NCBI GenBank assembly: GCA_032907525.1 | Contig: JAJJPM010000021.1 | Coordinates: 1-64,000, forward strand | Source: JAHJQQ01 sp032907525 | GTDB taxonomy: Bacteria; Pseudomonadota; Gammaproteobacteria; Thiohalobacterales; Thiohalobacteraceae | Direction of reading: 5' to 3' | DNA: 64,000 nucleotides | In this document: piece by piece, positions 26,281 to 34,178 of the stretch | How the letters are laid out: each line of letters opens with the position of its first letter | Numbering within the stretch: position 1 is the stretch's first letter | Notes under the pieces: generated by a model | What the model saw: only the letters and a program-made list of their open reading frames with translations | Databases searched by the model: none | Told to the model about the DNA's origin: nothing | Program-made: the position numbers and the translations under genes

Positions 26281-27459
26281 TCACCGCTTTCCGAGATAGC
26301 GGCGCAGCCGGCCTACGCCTTCCCGCAACTGCTCCAGCGATGTCGTATAAGCAAAGCGCACATGCTCGTCGGCGCGATGATGCCCGAAGTCGATGCCCGG
26401 CGTGATCGCCACGCCGGCCTCTTCGAGCAGCGCATGGCAGAAGGCGAAGCTGTCGTCGGTGAAGCGGCGGCAACCCGCATAGAGATAGAAGGCGCCCTGC
26501 GGTTCCACGGGAATGTCGAAGCCGAGTTCGCGCAGCGCGGGGAGCAGGAAGCCGCGGCGCTCGGCGAAAATGCGCCGCCGCTCCTCGAACACCGCCTGAG
26601 CCTCAGGGGTGAAGGCGGCCAGCGCCGCATGCTGCGCCAGCGTCGGTGCCGCGAGAAACAGGTTCTGGGCGAGCCGGTCGAGGGCCTCCACATATTCCGC
26701 CGGTGCCACCAGCCAGCCCAGCCGCCAGCCGGTCATGCCGAAATATTTCGAGAAGCTGTTGATGACGAACACGTCGTCGGCAACCGCCAGCGCCGACCGG
26801 GCCGTCACGTCGTAGGTGAGGCCATGATAGATCTCATCGACGATCAGGGCCGCCCCGCGTTCGCGGGCGAGACCGTGCAGCCCGGCGAGCTGGTCCGCCG
26901 TCAACAGCGTGCCGGACGGGTTCGCCGGCGAGGCGACCAGCACGGCCGCGACATCGGCCGTCCAATGCGCCTGCGCCAGTTCCGGTGTGAGCTGATAGCC
27001 GTGTGCGGCGTCGGTCGGCACCAGCCGCGCCCGCCCTTCCACCAGGCGTACGAAATTGCGGTTGCAGGGGTAACCGGGATCGCTCATCAGGACTTCGCGT
27101 CCCGGGTCGATCAGCGCGGCCAGCACCAGCTGCAGCGCACCCGACGCGCCCGGCGTCAGGAGTATCCGGTCGGGATCTATGTCCAGACGGTCACGCGCAC
27201 GGTAATGACCGGCGATCGCCTCCCGCAGCGCCCTCAGACCCACGGCGGGCGTGTAATGGGTAAGCCCCCGGGTCAGGGACGCCTGCCCGGCGGCGATGAT
27301 GGGGGCGGCGGTCGGGAAATCCGGCTCGCCGATCTCCATGTGGACGATAGACCGCCCGGCGGCTTCCAGTTCGCGCGCCCGGGCCAGCAGGGCCATCACG
27401 TGGAAGGGCCGGATATCGTGCATACGGCGGGCCAGCTGCGGTTTCACATCGGCCGGCAT
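26281..27459 (-). CDS. PLP-dependent class I/II aminotransferase
   Basis: A 392-residue aspartate-aminotransferase-fold enzyme. VHMEIGEPDFPTAAPI, LTPGASGALQLVLAAL, VLVASPANPSGTLL, ALIVDEIYHGLTYD and INSFSKYFGMTGWRLGW are the standard blocks; the lysine of SFSKYF (about residue 235) binds PLP. The C-terminal arginine block HVRFAYTTSLEQL is present. The amino donor and acceptor cannot be read from the sequence. The start overlaps the end of the upstream phosphatase gene by 16 bases, so the two are probably translationally coupled. Confidence 0.87.
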   Translation of the reverse strand: MPADVKPQLARRMHDIRPFHVMALLARARELEAAGRSIVHMEIGEPDFPTAAPIIAAGQASLTRGLTHYTPAVGLRALREAIAGHYRARDRLDIDPDRILLTPGASGALQLVLAALIDPGREVLMSDPGYPCNRNFVRLVEGRARLVPTDAAHGYQLTPELAQAHWTADVAAVLVASPANPSGTLLTADQLAGLHGLARERGAALIVDEIYHGLTYDVTARSALAVADDVFVINSFSKYFGMTGWRLGWLVAPAEYVEALDRLAQNLFLAAPTLAQHAALAAFTPEAQAVFEERRRIFAERRGFLLPALRELGFDIPVEPQGAFYLYAGCRRFTDDSFAFCHALLEEAGVAITPGIDFGHHRADEHVRFAYTTSLEQLREGVGRLRRYLGKR

Positions 27460-28208
27460 CGGAGCCGACGCAACAGGTCGACGTTCACATACTCCGCACC
27501 ATTCACCTCGCCGGCCAGAACCCGGAACGGGTGACCCGGCTCGCCGAGCTGGTCGAGCAGCAGCGCCGCTCCACTGAAGTCGTGCCCCTGAGTGTAATCG
27601 CTGACGGTCACGAGCGTCTTCAACCCGGCGGCGCGCGCCGCGATCAGGCCATTCTCCGAGTCCTCGAAGGCCAGGCACTCCGCGGGCTCGACACCCATAT
27701 ATTCCATGGCATGGAAATAGATATCCGGCGCCGGTTTCTTCTTGGGCACCATGCTGCCCGCCGCGATCACCTCGAACCAGGATTCCGCATCCGGTGCGAG
27801 ACTCGCCTGGAGCAGCGCCGTGACGTTGTCCGGCGTAGTGGTCGTCGCGATCGCCAGGCGCAACCCTGCGGCGCGGGCCTCCTCCAGCAGCCGCCGCACC
27901 CCGGGGCGGAGCGGGACGCCACCCGAGGCGACCGTCTGGGTGTAGATGGCGGTCTTCGCCTGGTGGAGCCCGGCAATGAACGCCGCCATGTCGTCCGGGC
28001 CGCTGAAATCCGGCCGCTGGGTGTCCAGGTAATGGCGGATGCGTTCCTTGCCGCCGGTCACCCCGAGAAGCTCGCGGTACAGGTCCTTGGACCAGACCCA
28101 GTCCAGGCCGGCCGCCGCGAAGGCGGCGTTGAACGCCTGTCTGTGAACCTCCTCGGTTTCCGCCAGGGTCCCGTCGACATCGAAAAGCAGTGCGCGCAAC
28201 TCGCTCAT
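27444..28208 (-). CDS. HAD-IA hydrolase, CbbY/phosphoglycolate-phosphatase-like
   Basis: A 254-residue HAD phosphatase. The nucleophile motif LLFDVDGTLAETE places the aspartates at 10 and 12, IATTTTPDNV is motif II, PKKKPAPDIY motif III, and FEDSENGLIAARAAG motif IV. The long first loop after TLAETEEVHRQAFN and the GVTGGKERIRHYL segment match CbbY, which removes xylulose-1,5-bisphosphate, a misfire inhibitor of RuBisCO. Sugar phosphate phosphatases of similar layout exist in non-autotrophs, so CbbY function is inferred. The start at 28208 fits the family N-terminus; an ATG at 28226 is possible. Confidence 0.8.
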   Translation of the reverse strand: MSELRALLFDVDGTLAETEEVHRQAFNAAFAAAGLDWVWSKDLYRELLGVTGGKERIRHYLDTQRPDFSGPDDMAAFIAGLHQAKTAIYTQTVASGGVPLRPGVRRLLEEARAAGLRLAIATTTTPDNVTALLQASLAPDAESWFEVIAAGSMVPKKKPAPDIYFHAMEYMGVEPAECLAFEDSENGLIAARAAGLKTLVTVSDYTQGHDFSGAALLLDQLGEPGHPFRVLAGEVNGAEYVNVDLLRRLRCRPM

Positions 28209-28445
28209 GACCAGGATCGTCTCCATCAAATGGGCGGTATAGATTAATGAAGACCGGCGCGTCTTTCACGGCTGGATTCGAGCGGGTTTTCCGCCCCCCT
28301 CCGGGCTTGACTCGCGCCCCCGCTGCGCCGAAACTTAGCCGCTTATTCGAGGGGGCCGGCCCGCCCGGAGGCGAGAAACCGGCCTGTAACTCCACACTGA
28401 CCCCATCTCAGACGGGCGGAAACTCCGCATCTGCAGGAGAGCTGA

Positions 28446-29141
28446 ATGGCTACCACAAAGAAGTCTGCGCCCAAGAAAAAGACGGTCGCGAAGAAGACCG
28501 CGACCAAGAGCGCGCCTGCCAAGAAGGCCGCGGTCAAGAAGGCGCCCGCCAAGAAGGCCGCGGCGCCGAAGGCGGCTGCCAAGAAGGTCGTGAGCAAGAA
28601 ACCGGCGGCAGTGAAGGCGGCCGCGCCCAAGAAGCCTGCCGCAGCGCCCGCTGCCGCCAAGGCGCCCGCGAAGAAGGCCGCGGCCCCGAAAAAGGCCGCC
28701 GCCAAGCCGGCAGCCGGCACGGGCAGCACGCTGATCGAGAGCATCGAGCCCTACCGCGAGACGCCCGGCGAAGACTACATGAACGACGCCCAGAGGGAAC
28801 ACTTCCGCAACATCCTGCTGGCGTGGAAGCGCGAGCTGATGGAAGAAGTGGACCGCACCGTGCATCACATGCAGGACGAAGCGGCCAACTTCCCCGATCC
28901 CAATGATCGCGCCACGCAGGAATCGGAATTCAGCATGGAGCTCCGCACCCGCGATCGCGAGCGCAAGCTGATCAAGAAGATCGACGAGACCCTGGGCAAG
29001 CTCGACCACGACGAATACGGCTACTGCGAATCCTGCGGCGTGGAGATCGGCATCCGCCGCCTGGAGGCCCGCCCCACCGCAGCACTGTGCATCGACTGCA
29101 AGACGCTGGACGAGATCCGTGAAAAGCAGATGGGCGGCTGA
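28446..29141 (+). CDS. DksA/TraR-family protein with lysine/alanine-rich N-terminal tail
   Basis: A 231-residue protein with two parts. Residues 1 to about 92 are almost only Lys, Ala and Pro in KKAAxKK-like repeats, as in histone H1-like AlgP/HupN-type proteins. Residues from about 105 form a DksA-type coiled coil (DAQREHFRNILLAWKRELME) and a complete zinc finger, CESCGVEIGI then CIDCKT. DksA binds RNA polymerase with ppGpp to reset promoters, so the tail could add DNA or RNA binding. AGGAG 7 bases upstream supports the start, and an intrinsic terminator follows. The tail is low complexity and may vary in length between strains. Confidence 0.88.
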   Translation: MATTKKSAPKKKTVAKKTATKSAPAKKAAVKKAPAKKAAAPKAAAKKVVSKKPAAVKAAAPKKPAAAPAAAKAPAKKAAAPKKAAAKPAAGTGSTLIESIEPYRETPGEDYMNDAQREHFRNILLAWKRELMEEVDRTVHHMQDEAANFPDPNDRATQESEFSMELRTRDRERKLIKKIDETLGKLDHDEYGYCESCGVEIGIRRLEARPTAALCIDCKTLDEIREKQMGG

Positions 29142-29164
29142 AGCGGCCGTGCGGCATGCCCCGA

Positions 29165-29194
29165 GAAAACCGGCCGCTGGCCGGTTTTCTTTTT
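29165..29194 (+). terminator. Intrinsic terminator after the DksA-like gene
   Basis: An 11-bp perfect stem (GAAAACCGGCC at 29165-29175 with 29179-29189) and a 3-nt loop are followed by a T-run at 29190-29194. It lies 23 bases after the stop codon. Confidence 0.9.
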
Positions 29195-29243
29195 GGTGCC
29201 CGCAAACGCGACCGTCCGTTCAGAGCTGCTAGAATCGGCGCCC

Positions 29244-30176
29244 ATGTACGTCGGACGCTTCGCCCCCTCACCCACCGGTCCACTGCATTTCGGCTCGCTG
29301 ATCGCCGCCGTGGCGAGCTTCCTGGACGCGCGCAGCCAGGGCGGGCGCTGGCTGCTGCGCATGGAGGATCTGGACAAGCCGCGCGAGCAACCCGGCGCCG
29401 CCGACGCGATCCTGCGCACGCTCGACCGTCTGGCCCTGCACTGGGACGGATCCGTGGTGTATCAGAGCGAGCGCCTGGACATCTATCGCGAGGCCATCGA
29501 CCGTCTCACCTCCGCGGGCCACTGCTACGCCTGCGCCTGCACCCGCCGCGAGATCGCCGACAGTGCCCTGCCGGGCCGCGAAGGCCTCATCTATCCCGGC
29601 ACCTGCCGGGGCGGTCTGGCGCCGGGTCAACGCGGCCGGGCGGTACGCGTGCGCGTCGACGGCCAGACCATCGTGTTCGAAGATCGCCTGCAGGGTCGCT
29701 GCACCCAGGCTCTCGCCGCGGAAGTGGGGGATTTCGTCGTCCTGCGTGCCGACAATATCGTCGCCTATCAGCTCGCCGTGGTCGTCGACGACGCCGATCA
29801 GGGCGTGACGCATGTGGTGCGCGGCAGCGATCTGCTGTTCTCCACAGCGCGGCAGATTCATCTGCAGCGCCTGCTCGGCTATGCCACACCCCGGTATCTG
29901 CATGTACCGGTCGCCGTGAACTCCGCCGGCGAGAAACTCAGCAAACAGACCCGCGCGGCCCCCGTCGACACACTGCCGGCGGCGGCCAGTACAGCGCTGG
30001 AATTTCTCGGGCAAACCCTGCCGCCCGATGCGGTACACATGCGCCCGGAGGAACTTTGGGACCACGCCGCCCGCATCTGGGATCCGCGCCGGATACCTGC
30101 TGTGCGGGTCCGCAGCCAGGGAGTTCCCGAGCCGGCCACCCGCCACGTCCGCCCTGGAACCCGGGACTTCTATTAG
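29244..30176 (+). CDS. gluQ: Glutamyl-Q tRNA(Asp) synthetase
   Basis: A 310-residue GluRS paralogue without an anticodon-binding domain, which attaches glutamate to queuosine in tRNA(Asp). YVGRFAPSPTGPLHFGSLIA is the class I HIGH region, RMEDLDKPR the next block, CYACACTRREI with YPGTCRGG the zinc site typical of GluQ, and GEKLSKQT the KMSKS-like loop. The start MYVGRF is set by family alignment. It directly follows the dksA-like gene, a neighbourhood known from many proteobacteria. QueF, encoded 8 kb away, makes the queuosine precursor. Confidence 0.95.
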   Translation: MYVGRFAPSPTGPLHFGSLIAAVASFLDARSQGGRWLLRMEDLDKPREQPGAADAILRTLDRLALHWDGSVVYQSERLDIYREAIDRLTSAGHCYACACTRREIADSALPGREGLIYPGTCRGGLAPGQRGRAVRVRVDGQTIVFEDRLQGRCTQALAAEVGDFVVLRADNIVAYQLAVVVDDADQGVTHVVRGSDLLFSTARQIHLQRLLGYATPRYLHVPVAVNSAGEKLSKQTRAAPVDTLPAAASTALEFLGQTLPPDAVHMRPEELWDHAARIWDPRRIPAVRVRSQGVPEPATRHVRPGTRDFY

Positions 30177-30251
30177 GTAATCTCCCCCGGCAACGTCTGT
30201 ACCCCGGCACTACCGGCGACGCACCGCGCGCCAGCGAAACAGGAGTCCGTC

Positions 30252-32189
30252 ATGTCCGAACACAAAGTCTATCCGGTGCCCGCCAACTTCAGCACCCATG
30301 CCCTGATCGATGCCGACCAGTATGCGGCGATGTATCGCCGCTCGGTGGACGATCCGGAAGGCTTCTGGGCGGAACAGGCACAGACCTTCCTCACCTGGTC
30401 GAAACCCTGGTCGAAGGTGCTCGACTGGGATTTTCACAAGGCCCATATCCGCTGGTTCGAGGGAGGCAAGCTCAACGCCAGCTACAACTGCCTCGACCGC
30501 CACCTGGCCACGCGCGGCGATCAGACGGCGATCATCTGGGAAGGCGACGACCCCGGCGTCGACAAGAAAATCACCTACCGCGAACTGCACGCCGAGGTCT
30601 GCAGGCTCGGCAATGTGCTGAAGAGCCGCGGCGTGAAGAAGGGCGACCGGGTGTGCATCTACATGCCGATGATCCCGGAGGCGGTCGCCGCCATGCTGGC
30701 GTGCGCACGCATAGGCGCTGTGCATTCGGTGGTGTTCGGCGGATTCTCGCCCGAGTCGCTCAAGGACCGGATCCTGGATTCCGATTGTCGCGTGGTGATC
30801 ACCGCCGACGAGGGTGTGCGCGGCGGCCGCACCGTACCGCTGAAGGCGAACACCGACACTGCGCTGCAATCCTGTCCCGACGTGCATACCGTGCTGACCG
30901 TGAAGCGCACCGGCGGACCGATCGCCTGGGATGTCGGGCGCGACGTCTGGTATCACGAGGCCATGGCGCAGGCCTCGACCGACTGCCCCCCCGAGGAAAT
31001 GGACGCCGAAGACCCGCTGTTCATTCTCTATACCTCCGGATCCACGGGCAAACCCAAGGGCGTGCTGCACACCACCGGCGGCTACCTGCTGTTTTCCGCC
31101 ATCACGCACAAATACACGTTCGACTACCACGACGGCGACATCTACTGGTGCACGGCCGATGTGGGCTGGGTGACCGGCCATTCGTACATCGTCTACGGGC
31201 CGCTCGCCAACGGCGCCATCAGCCTGATGTTCGAGGGCGTGCCGACCTATCCCGATGCCGGACGTTTCTGGGCGGTCATCGACAAGCACAAGGTCAATAC
31301 GTTCTACACGGCGCCGACCGCCATCCGCGCCCTGATGCGCGAAGGCGAGGCACCGGTCAAGAAGCACTCGCGCGCGTCGCTCAAGCTGCTCGGCACCGTC
31401 GGCGAGCCGATCAACCCCGAGGCCTGGGAATGGTATTACCACGTCGTCGGCGACGGCCGCTGCCCGGTGGTCGACACCTGGTGGCAGACCGAGACGGGCG
31501 GCCACATGATCACGCCATTGCCCGGCGCGATGCCCTTGAAACCGGGCTCGGCATCACTGCCGTTCTTCGGCGTGGTGCCTGCGATCGTCGACGCCGAGGG
31601 CCGTACGCTCGACGGCGTCTGCGAAGGCAATCTGGTCATCACCCGTCCCTGGCCTGGCCAGATGCGCACCGTCTACGGCGATCATCAGCGTTTCATCGAT
31701 ACCTATTTCCGAACCTATCCCGGTATGTATTTCACGGGTGACGGCGCGCGCCGCGATGCCGACGGCTACTACTGGATCACCGGCCGCGTCGACGACGTCC
31801 TCAACGTCTCCGGCCACCGCCTCGGCACCGCGGAGATAGAGAGCGCCCTGGTGCTGCACGAGGCCGTCGCCGAAGCCGCCGTGGTCGGTTTCCCGCATGA
31901 CATCAAAGGTCAGGGTATCTACGCCTACGTCACGTTGATCAAGGATGTCGAGCCCAGCGAGGCGCTGCGCAAGGAACTGGTGGCGCTGGTCCGCAAGGAA
32001 ATCGGCCCCATCGCCACGCCAGACGTCATCCAATGGGCCCCGAGCCTACCGAAGACGCGTTCCGGCAAGATCATGCGCCGCATCCTGCGCAAGATCGCCG
32101 CGAACGAAGTGGACAGTCTGGGCGATACCTCCACACTGGCCGATCCCGGCGTCGTGGACGATCTGACCCACAACCGGGCGCACAAATGA
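30252..32189 (+). CDS. acs: Acetyl-CoA synthetase (AMP-forming)
   Basis: A 645-residue ligase making acetyl-CoA from acetate, ATP and CoA. LFILYTSGSTGKPKGVLHTT is the AMP-binding P-loop, DTWWQTETGG the A5 motif, YFTGDGARRDADGYYWITGR the hinge and PKTRSGKIMRRILR the A10 motif. The lysine of SGK is the residue acetylated by Pat and GNAT enzymes to switch Acs off. AGGAG lies 6 bases upstream of the start. Full length. A PatZ-type acetyltransferase and an HDAC-family deacetylase lie near the right end of the window. Confidence 0.98.
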   Translation: MSEHKVYPVPANFSTHALIDADQYAAMYRRSVDDPEGFWAEQAQTFLTWSKPWSKVLDWDFHKAHIRWFEGGKLNASYNCLDRHLATRGDQTAIIWEGDDPGVDKKITYRELHAEVCRLGNVLKSRGVKKGDRVCIYMPMIPEAVAAMLACARIGAVHSVVFGGFSPESLKDRILDSDCRVVITADEGVRGGRTVPLKANTDTALQSCPDVHTVLTVKRTGGPIAWDVGRDVWYHEAMAQASTDCPPEEMDAEDPLFILYTSGSTGKPKGVLHTTGGYLLFSAITHKYTFDYHDGDIYWCTADVGWVTGHSYIVYGPLANGAISLMFEGVPTYPDAGRFWAVIDKHKVNTFYTAPTAIRALMREGEAPVKKHSRASLKLLGTVGEPINPEAWEWYYHVVGDGRCPVVDTWWQTETGGHMITPLPGAMPLKPGSASLPFFGVVPAIVDAEGRTLDGVCEGNLVITRPWPGQMRTVYGDHQRFIDTYFRTYPGMYFTGDGARRDADGYYWITGRVDDVLNVSGHRLGTAEIESALVLHEAVAEAAVVGFPHDIKGQGIYAYVTLIKDVEPSEALRKELVALVRKEIGPIATPDVIQWAPSLPKTRSGKIMRRILRKIAANEVDSLGDTSTLADPGVVDDLTHNRAHK

Positions 32190-32687
32190 CAGCAGCGGCG
32201 GCGCCGGTTGCACGACCGGCGCCGCTCCCGGTCCCCCAGGAATCCGCTCCCTCGCCATAAAAAAGCGGCAGCCACCCAGCACGAGCCCCCGCGAGGGCAT
32301 GCGAGCGACGGAAATCCGCGCCCTGTTTTGGTGCATCCTCGTTCAAGCACCCGACACGCCCACCCTTCCCAAACCCCTCATCCGGTAATGGCGGAACGCC
32401 TGTCTGCGCGCTGAGCGTAGAACAATATTATTTTAAAAATTAAAATATTATAGATCTATATTAATAATTTTCTTCACAAAACGGACCCTTCTTCTCAAGC
32501 TTGCACTCCCCGAGCCGATACCTCACTCAGGCACAAATGTCAAGGATTTGACGTGATAACCACCGGCTGCCCCGATGATGCGCCCTCCGGCCGCATCCGC
32601 AGGGAGGGGTTCAGCGGCGCGACGCAAGCCCGGGATGGCTGCGTCGCAAACCCAAACCCGGATCGAATCGTCGAGAGAACCGCATCC
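32190..32687. other. Intergenic region with hairpin and AT-rich island
   Basis: This 498-base gap has no convincing gene. A strong hairpin (GCGGCGCCGGT and its complement ACCGGCGCCGC, within 32195-32225) follows acs but lacks a T-run. At about 32415-32477 the sequence turns sharply AT-rich (AATATTATTTTAAAAATTAA and on), against a GC-rich background, and may contain the promoter or an UP-element for the exported beta-propeller gene. I could not fix a -35/-10 pair. Confidence 0.5.
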
Positions 32688-34040
32688 ATGAATGTCCTGA
32701 AGACCCTGTTCGTCGTGTCCTTCGCCTGCGCCTGGTATGGCGTCGCCCAGAGCTCCCACGCGGCCGATGACGACATCTATGCCATCCAGTTTTCCGAGGA
32801 CGGCAAGTTCCTGGTCACCGGCGGCTCCGGCGGCAACAGCCCGCAGCTCGATTACAGCGGCGGCATCAAGGTCTGGGACGTGGAGCGCGGCACGCTGGTC
32901 AAGGCCTTCGGCGAGCAGACCGATCTCGACAGCATCTTCGGCGCGGACTACGGGTCCGTCGGCAATCGCCGCTGGGGCATCAACAGCTTCAAGGACATCG
33001 TTCTGACCGGCTCCTACCCGGACGGCAAGGTCGTGCTGCTGCCGAGTTCGCTGGGCCGAATCGATGAGGCCAGCAATATCCAGCTGCCGAACTTCATCGG
33101 CGGCTATCTCGACCTGACATCCGCAGATGCGGACCGCATCCCGCTCGAGCATGCACCAATCGCTTCCCGTACCTGCGGCGACAGCAAGGCCGCCTACGAA
33201 TACATCGGCCCGGTCGTGGCCTCCGAAAACGGACGCTTTGCCGCGGTGGTGGTGAATACCTGCAAACGGGACAAGGAACCCAACATCCCGGTCGCGCAGT
33301 ACGACTCGACGCTGCACGTCATGGATCTGCGCACGCTGACGCTGACCCGTACCTTCCGCAACATCGACTCCGGCGTCTATGCCGCCGGCATCACCGACAA
33401 CGGCGAGCGCATCGCCTTCGTCGGGCGCGACCGCTTCGCCGTCATGGACGTGGCCGATGGCAGGTCGCGTACCATCGAGAAGTACGAGGACGCGGTCTTT
33501 CAGGTGCCGCGCCAGTTCAGTGCGCTGTATTTCAACGAACAGGGCAACAAGCTGGTATCGCTGCACTATATCTACGACATCGAAACCGGCAAGGAAACGG
33601 AATTCGCCTGGCAGGCCGATTCGGTCGTGAACAAAGGTCGTACCGCCAGCGTCAAGGTCGCGCCCGACCTGAGTTATTTCGTACTGGTCAAACCGAAGAA
33701 ATCCCTGATCGTCTTCGGCGAAGACGGCCTGCCCCGCTCCTACGGCAAGTCCGATCGCGTGGTGGTGGTCGACACCAAGACCGGCGACGAACGCGAACTG
33801 GCGATCACCGATTCGCGGACCGAAGGAAAGAGATGCGTCACCGACATCTCGCCGGACAGCCGCCGCGTCGCCGTGGCCTGCATGGGAGGCATCATCAAGG
33901 TGTTCGATGTCGCCTCCGGCAATCTGGTGTGGGAACAACGCAATGTCGGCTACAAACGCCAGAGCCTGGACAAGAATCTGATGCAGGTGCGCGGGCCGGA
34001 GAGCTGGGAACAGCTCGCCTTGTTCGAACCGACCTATTGA
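32688..34040 (+). CDS. Exported WD40-like beta-propeller protein
   Basis: A 450-residue protein with a signal peptide (MNVLKTLFVVSFACAWYGVA, cut near SHAA). Repeated blades of WD40/quinoprotein type follow, for example IYAIQFSEDGKFLVTGGSGG then GGIKVWDVERGTLVKAF, ERIAFVGRDRFAVMDVADG, and VTDISPDSRRVAVACMGG then IIKVFDVASGNLVW. The role is not known; such propellers are usually binding scaffolds. The start is chosen for the signal peptide. An AT-rich region lies upstream and a strong hairpin downstream, so it is probably a single-gene unit. Confidence 0.75.
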   Translation: MNVLKTLFVVSFACAWYGVAQSSHAADDDIYAIQFSEDGKFLVTGGSGGNSPQLDYSGGIKVWDVERGTLVKAFGEQTDLDSIFGADYGSVGNRRWGINSFKDIVLTGSYPDGKVVLLPSSLGRIDEASNIQLPNFIGGYLDLTSADADRIPLEHAPIASRTCGDSKAAYEYIGPVVASENGRFAAVVVNTCKRDKEPNIPVAQYDSTLHVMDLRTLTLTRTFRNIDSGVYAAGITDNGERIAFVGRDRFAVMDVADGRSRTIEKYEDAVFQVPRQFSALYFNEQGNKLVSLHYIYDIETGKETEFAWQADSVVNKGRTASVKVAPDLSYFVLVKPKKSLIVFGEDGLPRSYGKSDRVVVVDTKTGDERELAITDSRTEGKRCVTDISPDSRRVAVACMGGIIKVFDVASGNLVWEQRNVGYKRQSLDKNLMQVRGPESWEQLALFEPTY

Positions 34041-34082
34041 GGGCGAATGCATGACCCGGCTTGCGCGCCGGGAAGACGACAC

Positions 34083-34121
34083 CGGACCGGCCGCAGCTCG
34101 AAACTGCGGCCGGTCCGCATT
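34083..34121 (+). terminator. Terminator-like hairpin
   Basis: A perfect 14-bp stem, 34083-34096 (CGGACCGGCCGCAG) with 34104-34117, and a 7-nt loop. Only a short ATTT follows, so it may act with Rho or as a 3' stabiliser rather than as a classic intrinsic terminator. Confidence 0.6.
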
Positions 34122-34178
34122 TAGGCCGAACCTCGGGCCCGGCCATCCACCCGCAGTCAGCAGAGGTGTTGACCGATC

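Noticed and set aside
32195..32225. Intrinsic terminator after acs
   Set aside because: The hairpin is strong, but CCCGG and not a T-run follows, so it is only described as a hairpin in the gap.
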